Below, piece after piece: positions 40,907 to 50,720 of a stretch of 64,000 nucleotides of DNA (position 1 is its first letter; the number at the start of each line of letters is the position of its first letter). This DNA is from Enterococcus ratti (lineage in GTDB: Bacteria; Bacillota; Bacilli; Lactobacillales; Enterococcaceae). The notes beneath the pieces are model-generated. The model searched no databases. It saw only the letters and a list, made by a program, of their open reading frames with translations, and had not been told where the DNA came from. Position numbers and translations under genes: made by a program. The DNA lies in the NCBI RefSeq assembly GCF_001886195.1, contig NZ_JXLB01000013.1, forward strand, positions 20,642 through 84,641. Reading direction: 5' to 3'.

Positions 40907-43522
40907 TTAATTTTTGAAACGTTCCATATTGCAGATATCCTCTTTTTTCATACCAATCATCGGATCAATCCATTGTTTCTCAATAGCTTCAGTTGTCAAA
41001 ATATATGTTTGAATTCTTTGATGGGTGTTCTTTTCTTTAATCAATTCTTGGTTCATGTTTTCTTTTTCCAAGACAGCGTCTTTGGCTAAAGTGAACAGAT
41101 TGTCGCCTTTATTTCCGCTAGATTTTTCAGATGTTTCTTGAGAAAAATTCTTGTTTTTTGTCTTTTGTATTAAATGTGTTTTTTCTTCCGTATTTGTATC
41201 TGTTCTTTCTTCAAAAGGATCATTGCTGACAAGAGAATCCTCATAAGCGGCTAACTTTGTTTGGGTGACGATACTCATCTTGTCATTTTCTTCAATCCGT
41301 TTTTTTAAAGTTGTTAACCGACTGGCTGACTCATTTGTCACACAAGTGAAATAGGCTTGTTCTTCTCCTAGTAAAATTAGTAATTCCTTGCTTCTTGTGA
41401 TAGCGGTATAAAGAAGGTTACGTTGCAGCATGCGTTGATATTGATGAACCATTGGCAATATGACCATCTTAAATTCACTGCCTTGTGCTTTATGGATTGA
41501 ACAACAATACGAAAGAGTGATCTTGTTCCATTCGTTGCGCTTATAAGTCACTTCATTCGCATCAAATTGAATCACCAGTTCATCTACTTTGTCTTGTGAA
41601 TCTTTTGCCAAAACTATTCCTGTAATTTTCCCCATGTCGCCGTTGAATACGTTTAATTCTGGCGTATTTACTAATTGAAGAACTTTATCGCCAATTCGAT
41701 AAATCGTATCATTCCAATGCACTTCTTTTCGCCCATTACCACCCGGATTAAAAATCTCCTGCATCATCTTGTTTAACGCGTCAATTCCAGCTGATCCACG
41801 ATACATGGGTGCCAGCACTTGAATATCTTGTGCACTGAATCCTTTATTTCTAGCTTTTTCAACAATTTTTGCCACTAAAGGTTCAATACTATAGACATCG
41901 CTTCGAAAGAATGAGCGGTCTTTTTGATTTTTCGTAAAATCTAATGGTAAACGTCCCTCTTTAATTTCATGAGCTAATGGAATAATACTTGAGCCATCTT
42001 CTTGTCGGTAAATTTGGTGCAATTCGACTTTAGGTATTTGATCGATCTCAAGTAAATCATGAAGCACTTGGCCTGGCCCTACAGAAGGCAATTGATCTTT
42101 GTCTCCTACTAAAACCACCTGCATATTTGTTGGGATAGCTTTAAATAATGTATTGGCTAGCCACGTATCAACCATTGACATCTCATCAATGATCAACAAG
42201 CCCCCTTCAAGTTCTTTTGTACTGACTGTCGAAGCTTTTTCACGACCGTTTAAACCGAGCAATCGATGAATCGTGCTAGCCGGAAGTCCAGTTGTTTCAT
42301 TCATTCGTTTAGCCGCACGCCCCGTTGGAGCTGCTAATAGTATCGGAAAAATCTCCTGAGTATACTTAGTTGGATCCAATTCTAGCCCATTTAATTCTGC
42401 AAACAAATTGACGATCCCGTTAATCACCGTTGTTTTCCCCGTTCCAGGACCACCTGTTAAAATAAATAAAGGCGAACAGATGGCTTTAGAAATGGCTTTT
42501 TCTTGTGTTTGGTCATATTGGATACCAAACAGCTTTTCAATACGGCGAATAGTTTTTTTCACTGCTTGGTCTTCATACCTGATTTCTTTTTTACGGCTAA
42601 GTAAACGTTGAATGGAATTACCAATTCCCCATTCTGAAAAATACAAACTATTTTCATATAAATTTGTTTCTTCTTGTTGAATTTTTCCTTCATCTATCAA
42701 TTGAATAATCAACGTTGCTACGTGGTCCGGTTGGATTTCTACTGGTCGACTTGTTTCCAAAATTTTAATCGTTTGTTTCAGCAATATTTCAGCAGGTACA
42801 TATGTATCCCCAGTTTGCACTGCATGTTGAAAAATTTGGTGCAAAATAGCAGCTCGAATACGTCTAGACGAATCTGCTTTAATTCCTATTTGTTCGGCTA
42901 AATGATCGGCTCGTTTAAAGCCAATTCCTTCAACATCTTCGACCAATTGGTAAGGATTTTCTTGAATGACATCCAACGCTTCATTTTTATAAACTTGATA
43001 AATACTAAACGCTAACTGACTACCAAAACCATAACGATTCAATCCCATAATCACTTGATCCATCCCATGATTCAAACGAATGGTTTCTACAATCATTTCT
43101 CTTTTTGATTGGCTTAAACCAGCAATTTGCGTTAAAATCGCAGGATCATCCATGATTTTTTCAATGGCTTCTTCTCCTAGCCGTTCGACAATTTTCTCGG
43201 CAGTTTTCTTTCCAATTCCCGGAAATTTTTCACTTGACAGATAGCCGACAATTCCATTTACAGTCGTTGGTTTTTCCTGTTCGTAACGCTCAACTTTTAA
43301 TTGCCTGCCGTACTTAGGATGATCTACTAATTCACCATAAAAACGATACAGTTCATTTTCTTGAATTTCACCAAAACTTCCAGTGACAACAATTTCTTTT
43401 TCACGATAATCCGTAGTCGTTTCAGTTATCCGAATCAATAATACTTTATAAAAGTTACTAGGATTTTGAAAAAAGATCGCGGCAACTGTGCCAACAAAAT
43501 AAGGCATTACCTCTGGCTGCAT
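40907..43522 (-). CDS. recD2: ATP-dependent helicase RecD2
   Basis: 871 residues, the length of RecD2/YrrC helicases found in bacteria without RecBC. The N-terminal part has helix-hairpin-helix repeats (EKFPGIGKKTAEKIVERLGE; EDVEGIGFKRADHLAEQIGI). Walker A, FILTGGPGTGKTTVINGIV, lies near residue 355, followed by IDEMSMVDTWL (Walker B) and VLVGDKDQLPSVGPGQVL. The C-terminal motif VI region includes YCCSIHKAQGSEFKMVILP and LLYTAITRSKELLILLG. It is a 5'-3' helicase in repair. A charged tail of about 120 residues follows the helicase core. Confidence 0.95.
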   Translation of the reverse strand: MQPEVMPYFVGTVAAIFFQNPSNFYKVLLIRITETTTDYREKEIVVTGSFGEIQENELYRFYGELVDHPKYGRQLKVERYEQEKPTTVNGIVGYLSSEKFPGIGKKTAEKIVERLGEEAIEKIMDDPAILTQIAGLSQSKREMIVETIRLNHGMDQVIMGLNRYGFGSQLAFSIYQVYKNEALDVIQENPYQLVEDVEGIGFKRADHLAEQIGIKADSSRRIRAAILHQIFQHAVQTGDTYVPAEILLKQTIKILETSRPVEIQPDHVATLIIQLIDEGKIQQEETNLYENSLYFSEWGIGNSIQRLLSRKKEIRYEDQAVKKTIRRIEKLFGIQYDQTQEKAISKAICSPLFILTGGPGTGKTTVINGIVNLFAELNGLELDPTKYTQEIFPILLAAPTGRAAKRMNETTGLPASTIHRLLGLNGREKASTVSTKELEGGLLIIDEMSMVDTWLANTLFKAIPTNMQVVLVGDKDQLPSVGPGQVLHDLLEIDQIPKVELHQIYRQEDGSSIIPLAHEIKEGRLPLDFTKNQKDRSFFRSDVYSIEPLVAKIVEKARNKGFSAQDIQVLAPMYRGSAGIDALNKMMQEIFNPGGNGRKEVHWNDTIYRIGDKVLQLVNTPELNVFNGDMGKITGIVLAKDSQDKVDELVIQFDANEVTYKRNEWNKITLSYCCSIHKAQGSEFKMVILPMVHQYQRMLQRNLLYTAITRSKELLILLGEEQAYFTCVTNESASRLTTLKKRIEENDKMSIVTQTKLAAYEDSLVSNDPFEERTDTNTEEKTHLIQKTKNKNFSQETSEKSSGNKGDNLFTLAKDAVLEKENMNQELIKEKNTHQRIQTYILTTEAIEKQWIDPMIGMKKEDICNMERFKN

Positions 43523-43539
43523 CGTGTTGCCTCCTTCAA

Positions 43540-44196
43540 TTATAATAATGACTCGGGTTTCGTTTCTTTTCCTAAAAAGTCAATTTCATTCCATGTTTTT
43601 AGTTCATAAGGCAGCAAATTATTCGGTTCTCCTGTTTCTAAAATCGTTAAACTGCTATTGTATAAACCACCCATCTCCCTTAGCTGGCTAATTTTTTTGC
43701 CAGTCATCCACTGAATCGCAGCAGTTAAGGACGCTCCATGTCCCACAAAAAGTATCGGACCTTCATGTAAAGCCACAGCATCAGCTACCGCAGTTTCAAT
43801 ACGCGTGATCGCACATTCTATTGATTCTCCTTTAAAAGGAGCAGGATCATAGCGATCTAAGTGATTGCGCAAATTAGGTAAATTTTTAGGATACAATTTG
43901 TACATTTCATCAATCAACTGTCCTTCTAGTTTTCCTAATCCTAATTCTCTTAATTTATCTGTGCAGATAATTTCTACTGGATGAGCTAATTCCTTATTGA
44001 TACCTTCTGCAGTATCTCGAGCACGTTTAGCTGGACTTGTATAGATAGCTTCAAATGGTACGTATCTCACTTTTTTACCTAAAGCTTTGATATCCTCATA
44101 ACTTTCCGGTAACAGCGGGGAGTCTCCATTACTTCCTTGAAAACGGCGTTCAAGATTCCAGTGTGTTTTTCCATGTCGTGTAAAATATAATTCCAT
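43540..44196 (-). CDS. Histidine phosphatase (phosphoglycerate-mutase-like) protein
   Basis: A start at 44196 is supported by an AGGAG 11 bases upstream and by the family start MELYFTRHGKTHWNLERRFQ. The RHG motif carries the catalytic histidine (about residue 8). The partner histidine is in PILFVGHGASLTAAI. The 218-residue protein resembles GpmB-type phosphatases, not the glycolytic mutase. The substrate is not known. It is 17 bases upstream of recD2 on the same strand and probably co-transcribed. Confidence 0.9.
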   Translation of the reverse strand: MELYFTRHGKTHWNLERRFQGSNGDSPLLPESYEDIKALGKKVRYVPFEAIYTSPAKRARDTAEGINKELAHPVEIICTDKLRELGLGKLEGQLIDEMYKLYPKNLPNLRNHLDRYDPAPFKGESIECAITRIETAVADAVALHEGPILFVGHGASLTAAIQWMTGKKISQLREMGGLYNSSLTILETGEPNNLLPYELKTWNEIDFLGKETKPESLL

Positions 44197-44334
44197 TTGT
44201 ATCAGACTCCTGTTCATTCATACAACAATGATGAAAACTGTTTTATAAATTTGGTCTTTTTAAAACAAAAATTGATTCAAAAAAAGATAAAATAAGTTAT
44301 ATATACCTTAAAACAGTCCACTTGTAAAATGTTT

Positions 44335-44838
44335 CTAGTCTAGTTTATCATTTTTATAATGATGCGTTAACTCTAAATTTGGAAATCCTTGTTGACGTAA
44401 CGCTTCATAAACAATCATAGCTGCTGTATTTGATAAATTTAATGAACGAACATGTTCATCGTTCATTGGGATTCTTAAACATTTTTCTTCATTTTTTCGC
44501 ATAAACGTTTCAGGCAATCCCGTTGTTTCCTTGCCGAATAAAAAGAAATGGTCTTGGCCATCAGCAAAATTTTCATCACTATAAATTTTATGAGCAAATT
44601 TTGAAATCAAATGAAGCTTGCTATCCCCTAAATAAGACAAAAAAGCTTCTAAATTGTGGTGATAAGTGATAGTTACGTCCTTCCAATAATCAAGTCCTGC
44701 CCGTTTTAGATGTTTATCATCTGTTGAAAATCCTAGCGGTTCAATTAGATGAAGAGGCGTATTAGTTGCCGCACATGTTCGTGCAATGTTTCCTGTATTA
44801 GCTGGTATCAGCGGTTCAAATAAAACGATATGATTCAT
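44335..44838 (-). CDS. trmL: tRNA (cytidine/uridine-34-2'-O)-methyltransferase TrmL
   Basis: 167 residues, a minimal SPOUT methyltransferase. It begins [20 protein letters not shown] and includes [31 protein letters not shown] and [20 protein letters not shown], the knotted SAM-binding loops. It methylates the wobble ribose of tRNA-Leu isoacceptors. Its ATG lies about 50 bases past the terminator of the candidate small RNA. Confidence 0.95.
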   Translation of the reverse strand: MNHIVLFEPLIPANTGNIARTCAATNTPLHLIEPLGFSTDDKHLKRAGLDYWKDVTITYHHNLEAFLSYLGDSKLHLISKFAHKIYSDENFADGQDHFFLFGKETTGLPETFMRKNEEKCLRIPMNDEHVRSLNLSNTAAMIVYEALRQQGFPNLELTHHYKNDKLD

Positions 44839-44885
44839 AAAGCTTCATCCTTTCATTCGTATCATTACTAATGATCATTTTGGCA

Positions 44886-45001
44886 TAAAAAAAAACGTAT
44901 CAACTCGGTGTTAGCCACTGCGAGTCGTTACGTTAGTGAAGCTCTTCTCACTAACTTTTATCAGAACAGGAACCTGATAAAAACCAATGAAAAAACAACT
45001 T
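44886..45001 (-). ncRNA. Candidate small RNA with own promoter and terminator
   Basis: On the minus strand, starting near 45001, three consecutive hairpins can be drawn. TTTTATCAG/CTGATAAAA lies at about 44981-44956. TTAGTGAG/CTTCACTAA lies at about 44955-44934. CGTAACGACTCG (44932-44921) pairs with CGAGTTGATACG (44907-44896), followed by nine T. No open reading frame of note is present. A well-formed promoter precedes it. The length would be about 115 nt. It lies between rlmA and trmL, both on the same strand; it could instead be the 3' end of the rlmA transcript. I do not recognise a known RNA family. Confidence 0.65.
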
Positions 45002-45007
45002 GTTGTT

Positions 45008-45036
45008 ACTATATCACCAACGACCTCTTTTTGCAA
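45008..45036 (-). promoter_or_regulatory. Promoter of the candidate small RNA
   Basis: TTGCAA (45036-45031), a 17-bp spacer, and TATAGT (45013-45008) preceded by TGA, an extended -10. It lies just downstream of the rlmA stop codon. Confidence 0.7.
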
Positions 45037-45055
45037 CCTTTCGTAAAGAATAATT

Positions 45056-45913
45056 TCATTGCAATCGTTTTCTCTTATTTCCTTTTAATAATTCTACATC
45101 AATTGTAATTTTTTTCAAAGGATTTTTAGATAATTGTTCTTTTATTTCTTGACTTACTTGCCATTCTAAAGGGGACATTGCTAAAAGTGCTTGTCGGTTT
45201 TTCTCAGGAATTTCAAATTCATAAGTGATACGTTCTCGTTTGGTTACCACCAACGATTCAGCAAATTTTGCTACAACTCGCTCATTCGAATATTGTTGTT
45301 TTTCCAATTGATCAGGATAAAAAGCTTGCCGTAATTCTTTTAAGTAATATTGTTGTGGCACAATCTTTAAAACCTCTCCTTCATTTGTTAGTACTCGTTG
45401 GAACTCCTTATAATGTGATGGAGAAAAAATATTTAAAATGGTTGTAAATGTTTGATTTTCAAAAGGAAGGTTAGTTAAATCTGCAACACACCAAAATGCT
45501 TCAATAAAATGATCAGTTGCTGCATACACGCCTTCTTTAGAAATATCAAAACCTACTGCTTTTTTTAAAGGCTTTGCTTGCGCTAATTCAACTAAAAAAC
45601 TGCCTTCACCGCAGCCAACATCTAATACCTCCGCATTATTTGTTAACTCTTGTGCTAACAATTCAATTACTGGCTGATACATTCCTGATTGGATTAGTGA
45701 GCGCCTAGGAATAAACATTTTTTGGTCATATTCTGTTTTTATTCCATGAGATAAAAAATACAACGTACCTTTCTTTGACAAATCAAATTGGTGCTTTTTT
45801 TGACAGATTAAACCTTTTTCAGTTATATCGACTGATGTATGACAAAGAGGGCAACGAAACAGCTGGTTATTTTCCCTTAAAAACTGGCGACCTTGGTCAA
45901 TTTTTTTTAACAT
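45056..45913 (-). CDS. rlmA: 23S rRNA (guanine-N1)-methyltransferase RlmA-type
   Basis: 285 residues. An N-terminal zinc ribbon holds FRCPLCHTSVDITEKGLICQ then KKHQFDLSKKGTLYFL. The Rossmann SAM site is NAEVLDVGCGEGSFLVELAQ (about residues 93-112). The motif IV equivalent is FTTILNIFSPSHYKEFQRVL. In Gram-positives the RlmA(II) type methylates G748 of 23S rRNA and affects tylosin-type macrolide action; in Gram-negatives G745 is the target. The exact base is inferred. Confidence 0.93.
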   Translation of the reverse strand: MLKKIDQGRQFLRENNQLFRCPLCHTSVDITEKGLICQKKHQFDLSKKGTLYFLSHGIKTEYDQKMFIPRRSLIQSGMYQPVIELLAQELTNNAEVLDVGCGEGSFLVELAQAKPLKKAVGFDISKEGVYAATDHFIEAFWCVADLTNLPFENQTFTTILNIFSPSHYKEFQRVLTNEGEVLKIVPQQYYLKELRQAFYPDQLEKQQYSNERVVAKFAESLVVTKRERITYEFEIPEKNRQALLAMSPLEWQVSQEIKEQLSKNPLKKITIDVELLKGNKRKRLQ

Positions 45914-46044
45914 GTTTTCTACTCACTTCTCGCTTTAATTATTACTTTATCCTTCTTTCATCTTACCGTTTCAACTAAACTTTAGCAACTATCAAAAATA
46001 TGTTACAATTTTTTAAGAAATGGTAAATAATAAAGGAGAAAAAA

Positions 46045-46683
46045 ATGATCAAAGAATTTTGTGCAGAAAACTATACTTCTATTCCTCTAGCCATTGCAAA
46101 AGGCGCAAATAGAATTGAATTATGCGATAACTTAGCTGTAGGCGGAACTACTCCCAGTACGGGCGTCATAGAAGAAACGTTAAACTATGCCCATGAAAAA
46201 AAAGTTCCGGTGATGACGATGATTCGACCACGAGGCGGTGATTTTGTTTACAATGATAGTGAATTAAAAATCATGCATACAGATTTAATCGAAGCAAAAA
46301 AATTAGGAACAGATGGTGTTGTGATCGGAGGATTGACTCCTTCAGGTTGGATTGATGAAGAAGCAATGGAGTTGTTAATTGACACTTCAGAAGGTCTACA
46401 AATTACCTTTCATATGGCGTTTGACAGTATTCCGAAAAAACGACAATTTGAAGCAATCGATTGGTTAGCTAAGCACGGTATCGATCGTATCTTAACACAT
46501 GGTGGAGAGGCAGACAGACCAATCGAAGAACATTTTGAATATTTAAAAAAATTAATCGCTTACGCTAACAACCGACTGATTATTTTGCCGGGAGGAAAAA
46601 TCAATGATACCAACTTAAATACCGTTGTAAAAGAATTAGGAGTTAATGAGGCTCACGGAACAAAAATCATCTCATTTGATTAA
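46045..46683 (+). CDS. cutC: CutC-family protein
   Basis: 212 residues, a TIM barrel. It begins IKEFCAENYTSIPLAIAKGA and NRIELCDNLAVGGTTPSTGV, with VPVMTMIRPRGGDFVYND and ILTHGGEADRPIEEH, the CutC signatures. Historically linked to copper homeostasis (shown for an E. faecalis homologue), though its enzymatic role is uncertain. Single gene with AAAGGAG before the ATG. Confidence 0.95.
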   Translation: MIKEFCAENYTSIPLAIAKGANRIELCDNLAVGGTTPSTGVIEETLNYAHEKKVPVMTMIRPRGGDFVYNDSELKIMHTDLIEAKKLGTDGVVIGGLTPSGWIDEEAMELLIDTSEGLQITFHMAFDSIPKKRQFEAIDWLAKHGIDRILTHGGEADRPIEEHFEYLKKLIAYANNRLIILPGGKINDTNLNTVVKELGVNEAHGTKIISFD

Positions 46684-47642
46684 AGAGGTTTTTCAAAAGC
46701 CGAGAATACTTACAACTTTAATCGTATAGGGAAATCAACTTTTATTGAAGTATAGCTATATAATTAACCAACCGACTGATGTTCAATCGACATATTATTA
46801 AAATACCTATTAAATGGATATTACTAAAAATGTCTGTTAAAATCTTTAAGAAGTGTTTTTTATATGTTGGAAATCCACTATGGGCATGGTTACGTCTATT
46901 CTGTTTCATCATAATTTAGTGTGTAAAATACAGACAGGATATTTTGTTTAGCCAAATAGACAGGTCTGTTAAACAATGATTAAAACAAATCACTGATGAT
47001 AATCATATAAAAATTATTGAAAAGACGAATCCGTATGCTACAACATAAAGCCTTTGAACCTCTCTTAACTGAAGTCAAGAGAGGTTCAATAGAAAATCTA
47101 ATCATAAAAGATAATTCCAAAATAAAACTCGATATTTAAAAACGATAGATATCTTGTATGCTTCTAATGATAAACATACAAAAGTTGACCTTCCTCGACT
47201 AAAAAAATTGCCTTAAGAAACAAGGAAATTTCTTCATTACGAGCATTAAAATCAAAAGCGGATGTAGTTGTTGATTAACGAATTAATAAAAAATAAACTA
47301 AATGAACGTTTAAGCGTTCCTACAAAATACTAGAAAATCTATTTATTCCTCAATATGAATCAGATAGTTTAAAAATTATTTTTCAAATAAAAATTAACTA
47401 TGCGTTTTTCTTTTCTAATTTATCACTATATACGATTAAATTAACTCTTTGCCTACCATTTATTAAATAGACACGAAACAAATAACTTTTCTTTAAAAAA
47501 TTGCCGAAAAATCCTGAAAAAAGAAAAATAATTTTCGAGTTTTCCGGTTTATTTCTTAAAATTAATTTTTTATTTTAAGAAGAACGATCCATTCATCTTT
47601 TTTTGATGATGCTCGTTTTTATAGCTTCCTATTGTTCCACAT
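46684..47642. other. 960-bp intergenic region with hairpins, no intact gene
   Basis: No supported gene; all frames are interrupted. A perfect 13-bp stem, TTGAACCTCTCTT (47054-47066) with AAGAGAGGTTCAA (47077-47089), lies in the middle and implies that a transcript once ended here. A second dyad, TTCTTAAAAT (47553-47562) with ATTTTAAGAA (47572-47581), lies downstream of mgtE on its strand. The stretch is probably the trace of one or more deleted genes. Confidence 0.5.
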
Positions 47643-49004
47643 TTACATAAAATATTCCATAAATAACGAAGCAATATTAAAGTAGATCAACACACTAGTT
47701 AAATCACTTAACGTTGTGATAAACGGACCGCTAGCCACAGCTGGATCAAATCCAAGGCGATCCATTAACATAGGAATCAAACTACCGGCTAAATTTGCTA
47801 CGGTAATAGCAAACAGCATCGCCATACCAATAACAAATCCTAAAATAAAATTATGCTTCCAAATTCCAACGATCAAAAAAATAGTTGCTCCTGTTACTAA
47901 ACCTGTTACTAAACCCGTTAAAACTTCCGCTAAAACTAAGCGAATAAAACCCGCATTTTTGTCATCAGAAATCGCTAAACGCCGAACAGCAACCGCCAAT
48001 GACTGTGTTCCTGCATTTCCTGCCGTTCCAGTAATCAAGGAGATAAAGACTGCTAAGATGCTCGCTTCATTTACTAATGCCTCATAGTGACTGATAAGAG
48101 AAGCCGTCGACATGCCTAAAAATAAAAGGGTAATTAACCAAGGAAGTCGTCTTGCAGCTGCTTTAACCGGATTTTCATCAATTTCCTCAACATTGACCCC
48201 AGCTAAACCAGAATAGTCGCTTGCCGCTTCATCATCGATGACATCAATAATATCATCAACTGTTACAATTCCTAACAAATGATCATCGTAATCCGTAACT
48301 GGCAAGGCTAAAAAGTCATAATCACGAAATGTTTGCGCAACGTCTTCTTGGTCATCTCCAACATGGACGGATATCACCCGTTCACTCATTAATTCAGAAA
48401 TCATCGCATCATCATCATTAACGATCAAATCACGTAAAGAAATGACTCCCACTAACTGTCCTTCTTGATTTACAACGTAAATGTAATAAATTGTTTCTGC
48501 TACGTCTGCTTCATTTTTCAACACATACATAGCAGAGCGAACTGTTTGATTGGCTACAATTGAAACAAACTCAGTGGTCATAATAGCCCCAGCTGTTTCA
48601 TCTTCATAATGCAGCAATTCTTTAATTTCACTTGCAGCATCAGTAGTCATCAAACTTAAATATTTTGCAATTTGTTTTTTATCTAACGTATTTAATAAAT
48701 CTACTGCATTGTCCGTATACATTTCTGAAAGCATTTCGGCTGCATAACTAGGTCGCATTTCAGCTAAATACTCTTTCATATGTTCATTATCTTCTTCAAT
48801 GACATCAAACATATCCGCTAATTCTTTAGGAGACAGGTAAGAATAGATCAGTTGGCGATCCTCTTCATTCAGTGCTTGATAAAATTGCCCTTGTTCATAA
48901 ATATGCATTTCCAAGAAACTATTTCTAAATTCCTGAATATTATTTTCTCTTAAATCCCACAGTAACTGGGCAAATCGCTCCTCTAATTCTTGATTTTCAT
49001 CCAA
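47643..49004 (-). CDS. mgtE: Magnesium transporter MgtE
   Basis: 453 residues in the family order. The N-terminal superhelical domain (about 1-130) includes LSPKELADMFDVIEEDNEHM. Two CBS domains follow (about 135-260: ETAGAIMTTEFVSIVANQTV; LPVTDYDDHLLGIVTVDDII). Five membrane helices follow (about 285-453) with GTAGNAGTQSLAVAVRRLAI and the pore-lining NLAGSLIPMLMDRLGFDPAV. It imports Mg2+ and closes when the cytoplasmic domains bind Mg2+. Last gene of the relQ-nadK-rluD-mgtE run. Confidence 0.97.
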   Translation of the reverse strand: MDENQELEERFAQLLWDLRENNIQEFRNSFLEMHIYEQGQFYQALNEEDRQLIYSYLSPKELADMFDVIEEDNEHMKEYLAEMRPSYAAEMLSEMYTDNAVDLLNTLDKKQIAKYLSLMTTDAASEIKELLHYEDETAGAIMTTEFVSIVANQTVRSAMYVLKNEADVAETIYYIYVVNQEGQLVGVISLRDLIVNDDDAMISELMSERVISVHVGDDQEDVAQTFRDYDFLALPVTDYDDHLLGIVTVDDIIDVIDDEAASDYSGLAGVNVEEIDENPVKAAARRLPWLITLLFLGMSTASLISHYEALVNEASILAVFISLITGTAGNAGTQSLAVAVRRLAISDDKNAGFIRLVLAEVLTGLVTGLVTGATIFLIVGIWKHNFILGFVIGMAMLFAITVANLAGSLIPMLMDRLGFDPAVASGPFITTLSDLTSVLIYFNIASLFMEYFM

Positions 49005-49021
49005 ACCAATCTCACCTCACC

Positions 49022-49921
49022 CTAATCTTTAAAATACTGGAGAACCGTTGCCATATCTTTTGCTACAGACTGCTTAAATTCCAATAATTCTTGTGTAAAG
49101 GGATGATAAAATCGTAAATCGTAGCAATGTAGCGCCTGCCGTGTAATGCCAAGGTCCATACGCCCACCATACATTTCATCTCCTAAAAGCGCACAACCTA
49201 TCTCAGAAAAATGGACTCTAATCTGATGGGTTCTTCCTGTATGCAGCTGGATATCCACCAATGCTACCTCATCCATTTGCTTTTCTATCCAATACTCAGT
49301 TTGCGCACTTTGTCCTAACGAAGAAACCATACGCTTGAGCAAAGAAGAAGAATCTCTAGCAATCGGCAAATCAACCCAGCCGTGTGTTTGTAATTTATTT
49401 AAGCTGCCGCTTACAAGCGCTTGGTATTTTTTAATCACTTTTTTTTCCCGCAGCTGGCTATCTAATTTAGCATGAGCAAAACCATGTTTTGCAAAAAGCA
49501 TTAACCCAGAGGTATCTCTATCTAACCGAGTAACAACATGAATCACTTGATTTTCATATCCTTGCTTTTTATAATAAGCTTTTACTCGATTTGCCATCGT
49601 TTTATTGGGATGATATTGCGCAGGAATAGAAGAAATACCAGCTGGCTTATTAACGACTAAAAGATGCTCGTCTTCATAAACAATATCAATCGGCGTCTCA
49701 TCTAAAAGAACCGTTTCATGCTCTCCTTCAGCAGGAATCACAATGGTTACCTTATCATTATAAGTTAAAGAAAACAAGACATTTTCGATTTTCCCATTTA
49801 CTTTGATTTCTCCACCTTGAAACTTTATTCTAGCTAATAGTCCTTTAGAAACTCCCTTTTCCTTTAAAAAATATTTCACTTGTTGCGGTTGTTGTTTCTC
49901 ATAAGTCCACACAAATTCCAT
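49022..49921 (-). CDS. RluA/RluD-type pseudouridine synthase
   Basis: ATG at 49921, just past the nadK stop, with GAGGGG upstream. The 299-residue protein has an N-terminal S4-like RNA-binding segment (KGVSKGLLARIKFQGGEIKV) and the catalytic core with HVVTRLDRDTSGLMLFAKHG (aspartate in R-L-D) and LHTGRTHQIRVHFSEIG. It converts uridine to pseudouridine in 23S rRNA or tRNA; the target is not clear (YjbO-type of B. subtilis). It is in the relQ operon. Confidence 0.94.
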   Translation of the reverse strand: MEFVWTYEKQQPQQVKYFLKEKGVSKGLLARIKFQGGEIKVNGKIENVLFSLTYNDKVTIVIPAEGEHETVLLDETPIDIVYEDEHLLVVNKPAGISSIPAQYHPNKTMANRVKAYYKKQGYENQVIHVVTRLDRDTSGLMLFAKHGFAHAKLDSQLREKKVIKKYQALVSGSLNKLQTHGWVDLPIARDSSSLLKRMVSSLGQSAQTEYWIEKQMDEVALVDIQLHTGRTHQIRVHFSEIGCALLGDEMYGGRMDLGITRQALHCYDLRFYHPFTQELLEFKQSVAKDMATVLQYFKD

Positions 49922-49922
49922 G

Positions 49923-50720
49923 TTACCCCTCGCCAATAAAGGAGTCTTTTACACGATGCCAAAAATGCATATGACGATAAGAAGCAAAATGAATTCGCTC
50001 TTTAGCAATTCGATAATAAACAGACTGAATATTCAATTCAGTAATAGCTAATTGATCAACTGTCACAAGATAATCCTCCGTATTTTCCAATTTAATTTCT
50101 ATCCACTCATCTTGGGCAATGACCATAGGCGAGCCCAACGTTCGAAAAACGCGATTATTTAATGAAGCAATTTCTGCTAATTGAAAGGCATTGATGCTAG
50201 GGTGGATGACTGCACCGCCAATACTTTTATTATAAGCAGTCGAACCCGTTGGTGTAGACACAGCCAACCCATCCCCTCTAAAACTTTCAAATAGTTCATT
50301 TTTGATATACACATCTGCGACCATTGTGCGATTGGCTCGTTTAATCGTCGATTCATTCAAAGCAAAAAAATGCTGGGCTTTTTTATTATTCAAATAGCAA
50401 ATTCGTACGTCCAATAAAGGATAACTGACACTTTGTTCACGAGTCGTCTGCAAACTGGCTACCAGTTCTTCTAATTCATAATCACGCCAATCAGTATAAA
50501 ATCCTAGATGCCCCGTGTGTACTCCTAGAAAACGAACTTCATTTAACAAATGACTATAACGATGAAAAGCAGACAATAGCGTACCGTCTCCTCCTACAGA
50601 TATCACTAATTCTGGTTGCTGTTCATTGATTTGAATACCTGCCTGTGATAAAAGATTTTTCAACCGTTCGGTAGCTTTAACTGTTTTTCTTTCTTGGTTA
50701 TGAACGATTGCTACTTTCAT
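49923..50720 (-). CDS. nadK: NAD kinase
   Basis: ATG at 50720 with GAGGGG seven bases upstream. The 265 residues include the G-G-D-G-T motif (ELVISVGGDGTLLSAFHRYS, about residue 43), FALNESTIKR (N-E) and the glycine-rich GDGLAVSTPTGSTAYNKSIG. It phosphorylates NAD+ to NADP+ in the cytoplasm. The gene overlaps relQ by 23 bases. Confidence 0.97.
   Translation of the reverse strand: MKVAIVHNQERKTVKATERLKNLLSQAGIQINEQQPELVISVGGDGTLLSAFHRYSHLLNEVRFLGVHTGHLGFYTDWRDYELEELVASLQTTREQSVSYPLLDVRICYLNNKKAQHFFALNESTIKRANRTMVADVYIKNELFESFRGDGLAVSTPTGSTAYNKSIGGAVIHPSINAFQLAEIASLNNRVFRTLGSPMVIAQDEWIEIKLENTEDYLVTVDQLAITELNIQSVYYRIAKERIHFASYRHMHFWHRVKDSFIGEG

Noticed and set aside
46684..47642. Broken gene between cutC and mgtE
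   Set aside because: Short frames give no recognisable protein pieces; only hairpins are supported.
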